Positions 42,465 through 50,999 of a stretch of 64,000 nucleotides of DNA are shown here, piece by piece. This DNA is from Flavobacterium sp. HJJ (GTDB taxonomy: Bacteria > Bacteroidota > Bacteroidia > Flavobacteriales > Flavobacteriaceae), in the NCBI RefSeq assembly GCF_015351475.1, contig NZ_JADKPR010000020.1, positions 1 to 64,000 of the forward strand. The letters run 5' to 3'. Each line of letters starts with the position of its first letter. Position 1 is the stretch's first letter. Position numbers and translations under genes: made by a program. The notes below the pieces were generated by a model that saw only the letters and a list, made by a program, of their open reading frames with translations, searched no databases and was not told where the DNA came from.

Positions 42465-44588
42465 ATGACCAACATACAATTCATCGCTAAGTCTGTTAAC
42501 ACAGCACCCATAAACATTCAAAACACCGTTCAATTATTACAGGAAGATTGCACGATTCCGTTTATTTCCCGTTACCGAAAAGATAAAACAGGGAATCTGG
42601 ACGAAGTAGTGATAGAGCAAATTGCAAAATTGCAGAAAGATTACGAAACGATTGTAAAACGTAAAGAAGCAATTTTAAAAAGCATCGAAGAGCAAAATGC
42701 CTTGACGCCCGAATTGGAGAAAAAAATCCAGCAAAGTTTCGATTTACAGGAATTGGAGGATTTTTATCTGCCTTATAAAAAGAAAAAACGCACCAAGGCC
42801 GATGTTGCCAGAGAGAATGGATTAGAACCTTTGGCGAAGATTATTATGAATCAAGGGAAGGATGATGTTGATTTCTTGGCGACACAATATTTGAATGAAA
42901 ATGTAATCAATGAAGAAGTGGCTTTACAAGGCGCTCGAGACATTATAGCAGAATGGATTAATGAAAATATTTACGTTAGAAAACAGCTGAGACGATTGTT
43001 TGAACGTAAATCAACCATCACCACAAAGGTGGTTAAGGCCAAAAAAGAGGAGGAAGGCGCACAGAAATTCAATCAGTATTTTGATTGGTCAGAACCGTTG
43101 GCCAAAGCACCGTCCCATCGTTTATTGGCTATTTTGAGAGCCGAAAATGAAGGTTTCATCAAGTTTAAAGTCGATGTAGAATTGGATGATGCTTACGATA
43201 TTATTGATGAATTAATCATAAAAGGTGAAAACAGCACGACGCCACATATTCAATTGGCAATTGAGGATAGTTATAAACGATTGCTGAATCCGGCGATTTC
43301 GAATGAAACATTGCAGGAAGCCAAAGCTAAGGCTGATGCCAATTCGATTCAGGTTTTTGCGAATAATTTGGGTCAATTGCTATTGGCACCGCCTTTGGGA
43401 GAAAAACGAATTTTGGCGATTGACCCAGGATTCCGTTCGGGTTGTAAAGTAGTTTGTTTGGACGAAAAAGGTGATTTGTTGTACAACGAAACCATTTATC
43501 CTCACGCACCGCAGAACGAAACGGCTATGGCGATGAAAAAGATAAAATCGATGGTCAATGCTTATAACATTGATGCAATTTCAATCGGAAACGGAACCGC
43601 TTCGAGGGAAACGGAATTCTTTATCAAAAAAATTGCTTTCGACAAGCCAGTACAAGTTTTTATTGTTTCGGAGGCAGGAGCTTCGGTGTATTCGGCTTCG
43701 AAAATAGCGAGAGAAGAATTTCCTAATTATGATGTAACCGTTCGAGGTTCGGTTTCTATCGGGCGAAGGCTTTCAGATCCATTGGCAGAATTGGTTAAAA
43801 TCGACCCAAAAGCCATTGGAGTAGGGCAGTATCAACACGATGTGGATCAAACCAAACTTAAGGAAGAACTTGACAATACGGTGATTCGTTGCGTGAACTC
43901 TGTGGGGATAAACATCAATACGGCAAGTAAACATTTGTTGGGTTATGTGAGTGGAATAGGAGAGAAGCTGGCAGAAAATATAGTACAATATCGTTCGGAA
44001 AACGGTCCTTTTACTGATAGAAAGCAACTAAAAAAAGTGCCTCGATTAGGCGATAAAGCCTATCAGCAGGGAGTTGCTTTTATCCGAATTTCGAATGCAA
44101 AAAATCCGTTGGATAATTCGGCGGTACATCCCGAAGCTTATTCCATTGTTGAAAAAATGGCAAAGGATTTAAAACTTTCCGTAAATGATTTGATTGCCAA
44201 TAAAGAAAAAACAGCTTTGATTAAAGCTGAAAATTACATCACACCAGAAATTGGTCTATTGACTTTAAAAGATATTATTAAAGAACTTGAAAAACCAGGG
44301 TTGGATCCAAGAAAATCTGCCAAAGTTTTCGAGTTCGACCCGAATGTAAAATCAATAAAAGACTTGAAAACCGGAATGATTTTACCAGGAATTGTCAACA
44401 ATATTACCAATTTTGGATGCTTTGTAGATTTAGGAATCAAAGAAAGCGGATTGGTCCATATTTCCCAACTGAAAGCAGGATTTGTAAGCGATGTAAACGA
44501 AGTGGTGAAACTGCATCAGCATGTTGAGGTAAAAGTTACTGAGGTTGATGAGGATAGGAAGCGTATCCAGCTGACGATGGTTTTGTAA
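42465..44588 (+). CDS. tex: Tex-family RNA-binding protein
   Basis: Tex binds nucleic acids and influences transcription in many bacteria. The 707-residue protein shows the N-terminal helical region, a YqgF-like RNase H-fold domain (about 320-450; RILAIDPGFRSGCKVVCLDEKG), a helix-hairpin-helix region (about 480-560; VGININTASKHLLGYVSGIGEKLAENIV) and an S1 domain at the end (about 630-705; GMILPGIVNNITNFGCFVDLG). The last 26 codons occur again behind the following gene pair, and a shorter, decayed copy follows the next module. The codon for the last Leu (TTG) may serve as the -33 element of the downstream ATPase gene. Confidence 0.96.
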   Translation: MTNIQFIAKSVNTAPINIQNTVQLLQEDCTIPFISRYRKDKTGNLDEVVIEQIAKLQKDYETIVKRKEAILKSIEEQNALTPELEKKIQQSFDLQELEDFYLPYKKKKRTKADVARENGLEPLAKIIMNQGKDDVDFLATQYLNENVINEEVALQGARDIIAEWINENIYVRKQLRRLFERKSTITTKVVKAKKEEEGAQKFNQYFDWSEPLAKAPSHRLLAILRAENEGFIKFKVDVELDDAYDIIDELIIKGENSTTPHIQLAIEDSYKRLLNPAISNETLQEAKAKADANSIQVFANNLGQLLLAPPLGEKRILAIDPGFRSGCKVVCLDEKGDLLYNETIYPHAPQNETAMAMKKIKSMVNAYNIDAISIGNGTASRETEFFIKKIAFDKPVQVFIVSEAGASVYSASKIAREEFPNYDVTVRGSVSIGRRLSDPLAELVKIDPKAIGVGQYQHDVDQTKLKEELDNTVIRCVNSVGININTASKHLLGYVSGIGEKLAENIVQYRSENGPFTDRKQLKKVPRLGDKAYQQGVAFIRISNAKNPLDNSAVHPEAYSIVEKMAKDLKLSVNDLIANKEKTALIKAENYITPEIGLLTLKDIIKELEKPGLDPRKSAKVFEFDPNVKSIKDLKTGMILPGIVNNITNFGCFVDLGIKESGLVHISQLKAGFVSDVNEVVKLHQHVEVKVTEVDEDRKRIQLTMVL

Positions 44589-44609
44589 ACGAAAATCTTC
44601 GTATTTTTG
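44583..44609 (+). promoter_or_regulatory. Promoter of the Septu-like pair
   Basis: TATTTTTG (44602-44609) lies 18 nt before the ATPase ATG; a TTG 16 bp upstream is the end of tex itself. Confidence 0.55.
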
Positions 44610-44627
44610 TTACTAATTGAAAATAAA

Positions 44628-45902
44628 ATGGAAAAGAAAAAAGTAGTTGAACAGGAAAATAAAAATCATTCTTATTTCTATTCTTTAGAATTAGAAGGTG
44701 TTAATTGTTTTAAAGAGAAACAAACATTAGATTTATCTGATGGAAACGGCAATTATTCTCCTTGGACAATTATTTTAGGTGATAATGGAACTGGGAAAAC
44801 TACTTTGTTGAGAGTTTTGGATAGGATGCAACCGAGTACATTAAATGATGATGATTATGTACCAATAATTTGGGCATTTAATTCAATATTAATGTCTAAA
44901 AAAGCAATTATTAAGTTAAGAGTTAATGATAATATTAAAGAATTTGAGGTAAATGAGGATGGAGAAAATAATTCATCTTTCATGACAAGTGGAGATATGA
45001 ATTTCCCTTTTTTATTATCTTATGGAGCATCGAGAAGGATGAGTAAAAAAGAGAATTTATCGGTTAGTGAGAGAGGTAATTTAAGAATCACATCACTTTT
45101 TGATGATTCTATAGAATTAATAAATGCTGAGGAATGGTTTTTACAAAAAGAATGGGCTTCTATCAAATCTGAGGGAAGTTCAAAACAAAAATTTGAAAAT
45201 GAATTTAATAAAGTTAAATCTATTTTAATTGATATTTTACCTGATGTTTCAGCTATTCAATCGAAACCTATTAATGAGAATAATTCGAAACCAATTTTAG
45301 AAGTAGAAACATCATATGGCTGGGTAAATTTGCGAGATTTAAGTTTTGGTTATCAAACTTTAACCGCTTTAATTGTTGATATAGCTTCCAAAATGATGGA
45401 ACAATATTCAAAAAGTGATAATCCATTAGAAGAACCCGCAATTATTTTAATTGACGAAATTGATTTGCATCTGCACCCCAAATGGCAACGTATAGTTATT
45501 GATAAATTATCGCAACATTTTCCTAAAGCACAGTTTATAGCCACTTCTCACAGTCCGTTAATAGTTCAAGCGGCTTTAGATAAAAAAGCCAATATTGTAG
45601 TTTGTAGAAAAGAAGAAGACAAAGTAATTATTGACAACAATCCTGATGAAGTAAAAGGCTGGCGAATTGACCAAATTTTGATTTCTGATTTGTTTGAAAT
45701 TAATAGTCCTCGTTCTGTTGAAACAGAAAATTTTATTAAAGAGAAAAACACAATCCTTTCCAAAAGCGAATTGCTGGAATCAGACAAACAAAGGCTTAAA
45801 GAATTGAATGCTAAAATTGAAACAGTTCCTTTTTCTTTGGATAAAGAAGGAATTAATGCTGAAGATATTATTAAAAAAGCAGCGGAACTTTTAAAAAAAT
45901 AA
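44628..45902 (+). CDS. Septu-like ATPase (PtuA-type)
   Basis: The 424-residue protein belongs to the RecF/SMC-like AAA ATPases. Walker A is GDNGTGKTT (about 51-59), a signature-like region is VNLRDLSFGYQTLTALIVD (about 230-248), Walker B is AIILIDEIDLHLHPKW (about 270-285) and the switch is ATSHSPLIVQ (about 304-313). Such an ATPase coupled to an HNH nuclease is the layout of the Septu anti-phage system (PtuA/PtuB). I chose the ATG at 44628, since the longer frame starts at a TTG in the -7 element. The gene is inserted directly behind tex. Confidence 0.8.
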   Translation: MEKKKVVEQENKNHSYFYSLELEGVNCFKEKQTLDLSDGNGNYSPWTIILGDNGTGKTTLLRVLDRMQPSTLNDDDYVPIIWAFNSILMSKKAIIKLRVNDNIKEFEVNEDGENNSSFMTSGDMNFPFLLSYGASRRMSKKENLSVSERGNLRITSLFDDSIELINAEEWFLQKEWASIKSEGSSKQKFENEFNKVKSILIDILPDVSAIQSKPINENNSKPILEVETSYGWVNLRDLSFGYQTLTALIVDIASKMMEQYSKSDNPLEEPAIILIDEIDLHLHPKWQRIVIDKLSQHFPKAQFIATSHSPLIVQAALDKKANIVVCRKEEDKVIIDNNPDEVKGWRIDQILISDLFEINSPRSVETENFIKEKNTILSKSELLESDKQRLKELNAKIETVPFSLDKEGINAEDIIKKAAELLKK

Positions 45903-45907
45903 CTGGT

Positions 45908-46729
45908 ATGATAAAAATTATTAAACCAGATGCACCGCAAAATTTAATTACTAGAGGGCAAGCTCAAACAAATTTAGATTTAAAAGACTACAACAACAAG
46001 ACCGAACAATATAATTCTGGAGAACTAAAATTTGAAGCCAGTACGGCTATTTATAATTCAGATATTGTGAGGCAAACGCTTGAATTGGCACATCACAATA
46101 AATGTTGTTATTGCGAAACAAAAGATGTGAGAAGTAACAAGGATGTTGAGCATTTTCGTCCCAAAAGAGCCTACTCGGAATCATTAGACGGTAAAAGTAA
46201 GTATCCAGGTTATTTTTGGTTGGCTTATGATTGGGAAAATCTTTTTTTAGCTTGTCAGGTTTGTAACCAAATTTTCAAAAATGATTTTTTTCCAATTCAA
46301 AATGAAAATTTTCGAGCTCAAACAAATGATTTATCAATTGAAAATGAGCAATCTGTATTGATTCATCCATCAAAAGATAATCCAGAAGAGCATATAGGAT
46401 ATAGAGAACATTTGCCTTACGGAATAACAGAAAGAGGTAGTAAGACAATTTATTTTTTGGGTTTTGGAAAAATTGATGAAGACAAAAAGTATTCAGTTAA
46501 ACAAGAAAGTAGGATAAAATTACTCGTAGAAGAAAGAGAAAAGTATTATCGAGAGAAAGAACTTCTTTATAAATTAATCTTGATTTTTGAAAGTAAAGAC
46601 GGTCTAAATTTCGATGAAACTGAACTTTTAGAAAAAGCAAAAAAGACTATTGCAATGGCTCAAAATAATGATTCTGAATGGTCTTCTATGATAAAATGTG
46701 CCGTTAAAAATGAGTTTAAGCAATATTAG
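45908..46729 (+). CDS. Septu-like HNH endonuclease (PtuB-type)
   Basis: The 273-residue protein has an HNH core: the zinc-type CCYC at about 66-69, VEHFRPK with the catalytic histidine at about 80-86, and NLFLACQVCN at about 111-120. This is the pattern of the TIGR02646-like HNH family found in Septu systems and with some retrons. It begins 5 bp after the ATPase stop, so the two are co-transcribed. No reverse transcriptase is nearby. The nuclease is expected to degrade DNA or tRNA when the ATPase senses infection; the target is unknown. Confidence 0.82.
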   Translation: MIKIIKPDAPQNLITRGQAQTNLDLKDYNNKTEQYNSGELKFEASTAIYNSDIVRQTLELAHHNKCCYCETKDVRSNKDVEHFRPKRAYSESLDGKSKYPGYFWLAYDWENLFLACQVCNQIFKNDFFPIQNENFRAQTNDLSIENEQSVLIHPSKDNPEEHIGYREHLPYGITERGSKTIYFLGFGKIDEDKKYSVKQESRIKLLVEEREKYYREKELLYKLILIFESKDGLNFDETELLEKAKKTIAMAQNNDSEWSSMIKCAVKNEFKQY

Positions 46730-46740
46730 TTTTTTGGTAA

Positions 46741-46823
46741 ATGAATTTACACCAACACGTTGAGGTAAAAGTAACCGAGGCGGATGAGGATAGAAAGCGA
46801 ATTCAGCTGACGATGGTTTTGTA
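46741..46823 (+). pseudogene. tex: Second copy of the tex 3' end
   Basis: Starting with ATGAAT, the frame encodes LHQHVEVKVTEADEDRKRIQ followed by LTMVL and a stop. It equals the last 26 residues of Tex except for one (Val to Ala), yet about ten codons differ, nearly all at silent positions. The copy therefore comes from a functional tex of a diverged strain or was under selection as tex before it was cut off. It separates the Septu pair from the second DUF4143 module. Confidence 0.9.
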
Positions 46824-46833
46824 AAATATTAAA

Positions 46834-46887
46834 TTCCGTCACCGTACTGACGGAAATGAATTAAATTCCGTCAGCACGGTGACGGAA
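46834..46887 (+). repeat. Iterons upstream of DUF4143 ATPase 2 (32-bp period)
   Basis: Two inverted repeats TTCCGTCA-N6-TGACGGAA (46834-46855 and 46866-46887) are exactly 32 bp apart. The period and N6 centre equal those at ATPase 1, but the arm sequence is unrelated. Confidence 0.8.
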
Positions 46888-46902
46888 ATCAATAAATATA
46901 CT

Positions 46903-46910
46903 TATATTTG
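46903..46910 (+). promoter_or_regulatory. -7 element of DUF4143 ATPase 2
   Basis: TATATTTG lies 21 nt before the ATG. A TGAC from the last iteron arm starts 23 bp upstream, the same distance as at ATPase 1. Confidence 0.6.
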
Positions 46911-46931
46911 TGTCAATTAAAATCTACTTTT

Positions 46932-48062
46932 ATGGAAATAAATAGATTGGCACTTGATTTAGTTTTGCAAAAATTACAACCCAACAAAGTAATCGTTTTG
47001 TTAGGAGCCAGGCGGGTAGGCAAGACCGAACTGATTAAGAAGCTCATGGAAAAAGTGACCGAAAAAGTACTTTTTTTAAATGGAGACGATATTGAATCCC
47101 ATAATTTATTGGAAATTCAGAGTACGGCCAATTTTAAAAGATTGCTTGGGGACACAAAACTTTTGATAATTGATGAAGCACAAGAAATACCTGCCATTGG
47201 CAAAAAACTAAAATTGATGGTGGATACCATTGAAGATTTAAAAGTTTTGGTAACAGGTTCTTCGGCATTTGAAATCAACAATCAGTTAGGTGAACCGTTA
47301 GTTGGCCGGATGAAAACCATAAATTTATATCCAATCGCACAAATTGAATATTCTAAAACCGAAAATTTTCTCGAAACCCGCAATAATCTTGAAGACCGAT
47401 TAATATTGGGTAGTTATCCCGAATTGAGCCATATTACTAATCGAGAAGATAAAATAAGTTATTTAAAAGAATTGGTAAATACGCAATTGTTGAGAGATGT
47501 TTTTGCTTTTGAAGGTATCAAAAAAAGAGATAAAATTATTGCGTTACTTCAGATTATTGCCTTTAGAACTGGTAGTGAATTATCACTCGAAAGTGTGGGG
47601 CGTGATTTGCAAATCAGCAAAAATACCGTCGAAAAGTATTTGGATTTATTTACTAAGGTTTTTATAATTTATAGTGTATCAGGCTTCAGCAGAAATAGGG
47701 ATAATGAAATCACTAAAATGAAAAAATGGTATTTTGTGGATAACGGTATCCGTAATGTGATTATTAATTCGTTTAATCCATTGAATATTAGAGAGGATGT
47801 TGGCAAACTTTGGGAAAATTACTTGAATTCGGAACGAATTAAAAAAATGAGTTATTCCGAAAATTTTGTGCACGACTACTTTTGGCGTACCCATACTAAA
47901 CAGGAAATAGACAGAATAGAAGAAAAAGATGAACGGTTATCGGCTTTTGAATATAAATATGGAAAAACTAAATCAAAGATCCCAACGGAATTCGCAAAAT
48001 CCTATCCGGAAGCTACTTTTGAAATTATAAATCAAGACAACTATTTGGATTATATACTTTAA
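46932..48062 (+). CDS. AAA ATPase with DUF4143 domain (copy 2)
   Basis: The 376-residue protein mirrors copy 1: Walker A GARRVGKTE (about 25-33), Walker B LLIIDEAQEI, sensor VTGSSAFEI, LGSYPELSHI, a winged-helix-like VGRDLQISKNTVEKYLDLFTKVF and a C-terminal WRTHTKQEIDRIEEKDERLSAFEYKY. I placed the start at the ATG 21 nt past the -7 element, because the longer frame begins inside that element. The stop codon is followed immediately by a third, decayed copy of the tex 3' end. The gene with its iterons therefore forms a compact module inserted between two tex ends. Confidence 0.88.
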   Translation: MEINRLALDLVLQKLQPNKVIVLLGARRVGKTELIKKLMEKVTEKVLFLNGDDIESHNLLEIQSTANFKRLLGDTKLLIIDEAQEIPAIGKKLKLMVDTIEDLKVLVTGSSAFEINNQLGEPLVGRMKTINLYPIAQIEYSKTENFLETRNNLEDRLILGSYPELSHITNREDKISYLKELVNTQLLRDVFAFEGIKKRDKIIALLQIIAFRTGSELSLESVGRDLQISKNTVEKYLDLFTKVFIIYSVSGFSRNRDNEITKMKKWYFVDNGIRNVIINSFNPLNIREDVGKLWENYLNSERIKKMSYSENFVHDYFWRTHTKQEIDRIEEKDERLSAFEYKYGKTKSKIPTEFAKSYPEATFEIINQDNYLDYIL

Positions 48063-48092
48063 AAAGGATTCAGTTAACGATGTTTTATAAAA
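48063..48092 (+). pseudogene. tex: Third, short remnant of the tex 3' end
   Basis: AAAAGGATTCAGTTAACGATG followed by TTTTATAA corresponds to KRIQLTM-(V)L-stop of Tex with one base lost in the Val codon. Its codons differ again from both other copies. It is directly followed by a terminator that may be the original tex terminator. Confidence 0.7.
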
Positions 48093-48096
48093 TTTC

Positions 48097-48136
48097 AAAT
48101 CCCAATCCGAACTATCTTGGATTGGGATTTTTATTT
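48097..48136 (+). terminator. Terminator, probably the original tex terminator
   Basis: AAATCCCAATCC and GGATTGGGATTT arms around a ten-base loop are followed by a T-rich tail. Confidence 0.85.
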
Positions 48137-48507
48137 AAGTAAAAAACTACAAATTACAAAAACTACGTATTTTTACTTATTTATGAATTATTGTGAATAT
48201 CTGAAAAAGAGAGTTTCTAAGTAGAGGAAACATTCAATGATGCAGTTTTTTGTATTTATTTATAAAAAATACGCAAAAAAAGGACTTTTTCCTGACTGTT
48301 TTTTTGCATCTGGCAAAAGTCATACATTATTATTTATTGCGAAAAACTTATACATTTACTTAAAATAAGGACAGTTACAGTAAAGTTTTTACTGATTTTG
48401 TTATTTAACCAAGATTTTTTCATAGCATTGAATTTTTGATTCATATCGAAATAAGGAACGAAATATTGGTTGGGATGTATTACTTAGAAAATAATAATTA
48501 GCTACAG
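48137..48507. other. Regulatory spacer upstream of the FNR-like gene
   Basis: No gene is visible. The stretch is AT-rich with more G than C on the given strand (52 to 39 in a hand count), opposite to the spacer at 19.7-20.6 kb. I see no clear TAnnTTTG element for the downstream gene. Confidence 0.5.
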
Positions 48508-49212
48508 ATGAAAGATAATCAAGCCATTTGCAACAGCTGCCATAATGATAATTGTTTTATCAGAAAGCATATTCATTTGCCTAACATGCAAAGTTATATA
48601 GAGAAAAAACACAGTTTTACCTGCAAGAAAGCGCAGCAGTTCATCATAGAAGGTGCTCCTATTCAGGGTTTGTATTTTGTCAATAAAGGAAAGGTGAAAA
48701 CAGTTAAGACGGGTATCAATGGCAGAGAACAGATCGTTCGGTTTACGACAGACGGCGACACTGTTGGTTTCAGGGGATTTGGAACTAGCAATCGGTATCT
48801 GATTGGTGCTTATGCTTTGGAAGATACGGTTTTGTGTAATTTTAATAATGAGGTGATGATGGATATTCTTAAGAATGTTCCCGAGTTCACGTATGATATG
48901 ATGCTGTTTTATGCGGAGGAATTAAACAAGAGTGAGAACAACATCAGGAAAATTGCCCACATGAACGTGCGTGAGCGCGTAATAGATACCTTATTATATA
49001 TTCATCGAAAATTTGGTCAGGCCAATGATTTGATTAATATTGATTTGTCCCGAAAAGAAATGGCCGATTTTGCCGGAACGACTGAAGAGCAGGTTACTCG
49101 TGTGATTTCGAGTTTGAAGAGAGAGGAATTGATAAAAACAGTCGGAAAGAAAATTGGATTACAGAAAATAAGCAAAATGCAGTCAGAAATTATGGAGCAT
49201 AAGTATGTCTAA
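48508..49212 (+). CDS. Crp/Fnr-family regulator with N-terminal cysteines
   Basis: The 234-residue protein has a cyclic-nucleotide-binding-type sensor (about 35-140; GAPIQGLYFVNKGKVKTVK) and a C-terminal helix-turn-helix (about 178-208; LSRKEMADFAGTTEEQVTRVISSL). The N-terminus carries Cys8, Cys11, Cys16 and Cys39, spaced C-x2-C-x4-C, similar to the iron-sulfur ligands of FNR. It may thus sense oxygen or nitric oxide, but the cluster is inferred. It is followed by its own terminator and then by a porin and nitrate-type transporter genes that it probably controls. Confidence 0.88.
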   Translation: MKDNQAICNSCHNDNCFIRKHIHLPNMQSYIEKKHSFTCKKAQQFIIEGAPIQGLYFVNKGKVKTVKTGINGREQIVRFTTDGDTVGFRGFGTSNRYLIGAYALEDTVLCNFNNEVMMDILKNVPEFTYDMMLFYAEELNKSENNIRKIAHMNVRERVIDTLLYIHRKFGQANDLINIDLSRKEMADFAGTTEEQVTRVISSLKREELIKTVGKKIGLQKISKMQSEIMEHKYV

Positions 49213-49239
49213 GTAGTTTTTTGATTATGCATTAGATTT

Positions 49240-49264
49240 AAAAGCCTTTTTTGGGCTTTTTTTT
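49240..49264 (+). terminator. Terminator of the Crp/Fnr gene
   Basis: AAAAGCC and GGGCTTTT arms are followed by a T run. Confidence 0.8.
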
Positions 49265-49470
49265 ATGGAAATAAATATCGTTTTTTTAGAATTTTAAATT
49301 TTTTTTTCCTCATAAGTAATTTATAAGTAAAAGGTTTAGACAAAATAGAAGTATTATAAAGCTAGTAATTACGGTACTTTGTAAAAAAAAATTGCGAAAG
49401 CGCAGTAAATTTTTTGCCATCAGAATATTTTTTGCTGCGTAAAAAAGAGGTTTTTAGCTGTAAAAAGCAA

Positions 49471-49501
49471 ATACGTAAGTATAAGTACGTATGTATATTT
49501 G
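49471..49501 (+). promoter_or_regulatory. Palindromic operator and -7 element upstream of the porin
   Basis: ATACGTA (49471-49477) and TACGTAT (49486-49492) form an inverted repeat with an 8-bp centre. It is directly followed by TATATTTG (49494-49501). A regulator bound here would cover the -33 region; the FNR-like protein just upstream is the obvious candidate. Confidence 0.55.
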
Positions 49502-49528
49502 CTTCATACTAATCAAAACCTATTTATC

Positions 49529-50971
49529 ATGCAAAAGATTACAAGGACATTACAAAAAATAAAAGCATTAAAAAACGGTAAAAATTCAAGATCAATTTTA
49601 TTAGGCGCAGCTATACTTCTTGGTTCATCTGCTGCAAATGCACAGCTGACTGCTACAGGACAATTCAGACCAAGAACAGAGTTCAGAGACGGATACAGTA
49701 CATTGCAGGCAAAAGATGCAGAGACTGCAGCTTTCATTTCACAAAGAACAAGATTAAATGTTGGATTCACAGGATACAGATTCAAATTTTTTGCAGCTAT
49801 TCAGGATGTTCGTGTTTGGGGACAGGATGCTTCAACAATTAATAGAGTAACAACTGCTGAGAACAACGGAGTACAATTACACGAAGCTTGGGGGGAAATT
49901 ATGCTGAACGACACAATAAGCAGCATTCAAAATCTTTCTTTAAAAATAGGACGTCAGGAAATTTCATATGATGATCAAAAGGTTATTGGAGGTCTTGACT
50001 GGTTACAGCAGGCACGTTACCACGATGCGGTTGTCCTGAAATATTTCAACAAAGGATGGACTGCCGATTTTGGAGCCGCATTTAACCAAAACAAAGAATT
50101 ATTAGCAGGAACAATTTATAATGGTGTTCCGGCAGCAACATCAGGCTATACGGCTGGTACAAACGGTTTAGGGACGAATTACAAATCACTTGAATATGTT
50201 TATCTGGCTAGAAAGTTTTTCTTTGGAGATATTTCCTTTTTATTCCTTAGCGATAACTTCAATAAATATACCAATGTAACTGCAGGAACTCCACCGGTTA
50301 CAACCAAAGTAAACGAGCAGGGAATCTGGACACGCAACACGACCGGTTTCTACTATAATGTGAATCCAACTCGAAAATTAAAATTTGAAGGAAGTGTGTA
50401 CCACCAATTTGGTCACGACAAAAACGGACGCAGTTTAGACAGTAATCTGGCTTCCATCACTTCAACTCTGCAAGTAGGAAGAAAACTGTTTGTAGGCCCT
50501 GGTATTGATTATTTATCAGGTAATGATGGGACAAAAGCCGTTACAGCGACTTCAGATAATAATCAATTTGATCCGCTTTACGGAACGCCTCATAAATTCT
50601 GGGGATATATGGATTACTTCTATGCTTCAAGCGGTTTTGGCTCACAAGGTCTGCTAAACTACTTTTTGAAAGCGAAATATAACCTGAAAGACAATCTGAC
50701 TCTTTTTGCTGATGTTCACTGTTTTGAAGCAGCAAACAAATTATCTGACGGAGCGGGAGGAACACAAACCAGTTATTTAGGTACAGAGCTTGACTTAAAA
50801 ATGTCTTACAACATGACCAAAATGATCAATATTGAAGCTGGATATTCGGTAATGCAGGCAACCAATTCAATGGCATCTGCACAAGTTAAGGCTGTTGCCA
50901 ACGCAAATCTTACTCCGCAATGGGCGTATGTAATGGTAAATATTAAACCAAATTTTTTAAATAAAAAGTAA
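49529..50971 (+). CDS. Alginate-export-type outer-membrane porin
   Basis: The 480-residue protein has a long signal peptide ending SSAANAQ (about residue 39). The mature part is built of alternating strands rich in Tyr, Phe and Asn and ends in an aromatic/hydrophobic strand (YVMVNIKPNFLNKK), as expected for a beta barrel. It resembles the alginate-export (AlgE-like) porin family, which in Bacteroidota often accompanies nitrate transport genes. An alginate substrate is not implied. I set the start at the ATG at 49529 because the upstream TTG is part of the -7 element. The transporter genes follow after 28 bp. Confidence 0.8.
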   Translation: MQKITRTLQKIKALKNGKNSRSILLGAAILLGSSAANAQLTATGQFRPRTEFRDGYSTLQAKDAETAAFISQRTRLNVGFTGYRFKFFAAIQDVRVWGQDASTINRVTTAENNGVQLHEAWGEIMLNDTISSIQNLSLKIGRQEISYDDQKVIGGLDWLQQARYHDAVVLKYFNKGWTADFGAAFNQNKELLAGTIYNGVPAATSGYTAGTNGLGTNYKSLEYVYLARKFFFGDISFLFLSDNFNKYTNVTAGTPPVTTKVNEQGIWTRNTTGFYYNVNPTRKLKFEGSVYHQFGHDKNGRSLDSNLASITSTLQVGRKLFVGPGIDYLSGNDGTKAVTATSDNNQFDPLYGTPHKFWGYMDYFYASSGFGSQGLLNYFLKAKYNLKDNLTLFADVHCFEAANKLSDGAGGTQTSYLGTELDLKMSYNMTKMINIEAGYSVMQATNSMASAQVKAVANANLTPQWAYVMVNIKPNFLNKK

Positions 50972-50999
50972 TTGAATTAACAATTAAAAAACTAAAAAA

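Noticed and set aside
45908-46729. Retron effector nuclease
   Set aside because: No reverse transcriptase or msr/msd-like sequence is adjacent; the ATPase partner fits Septu better.
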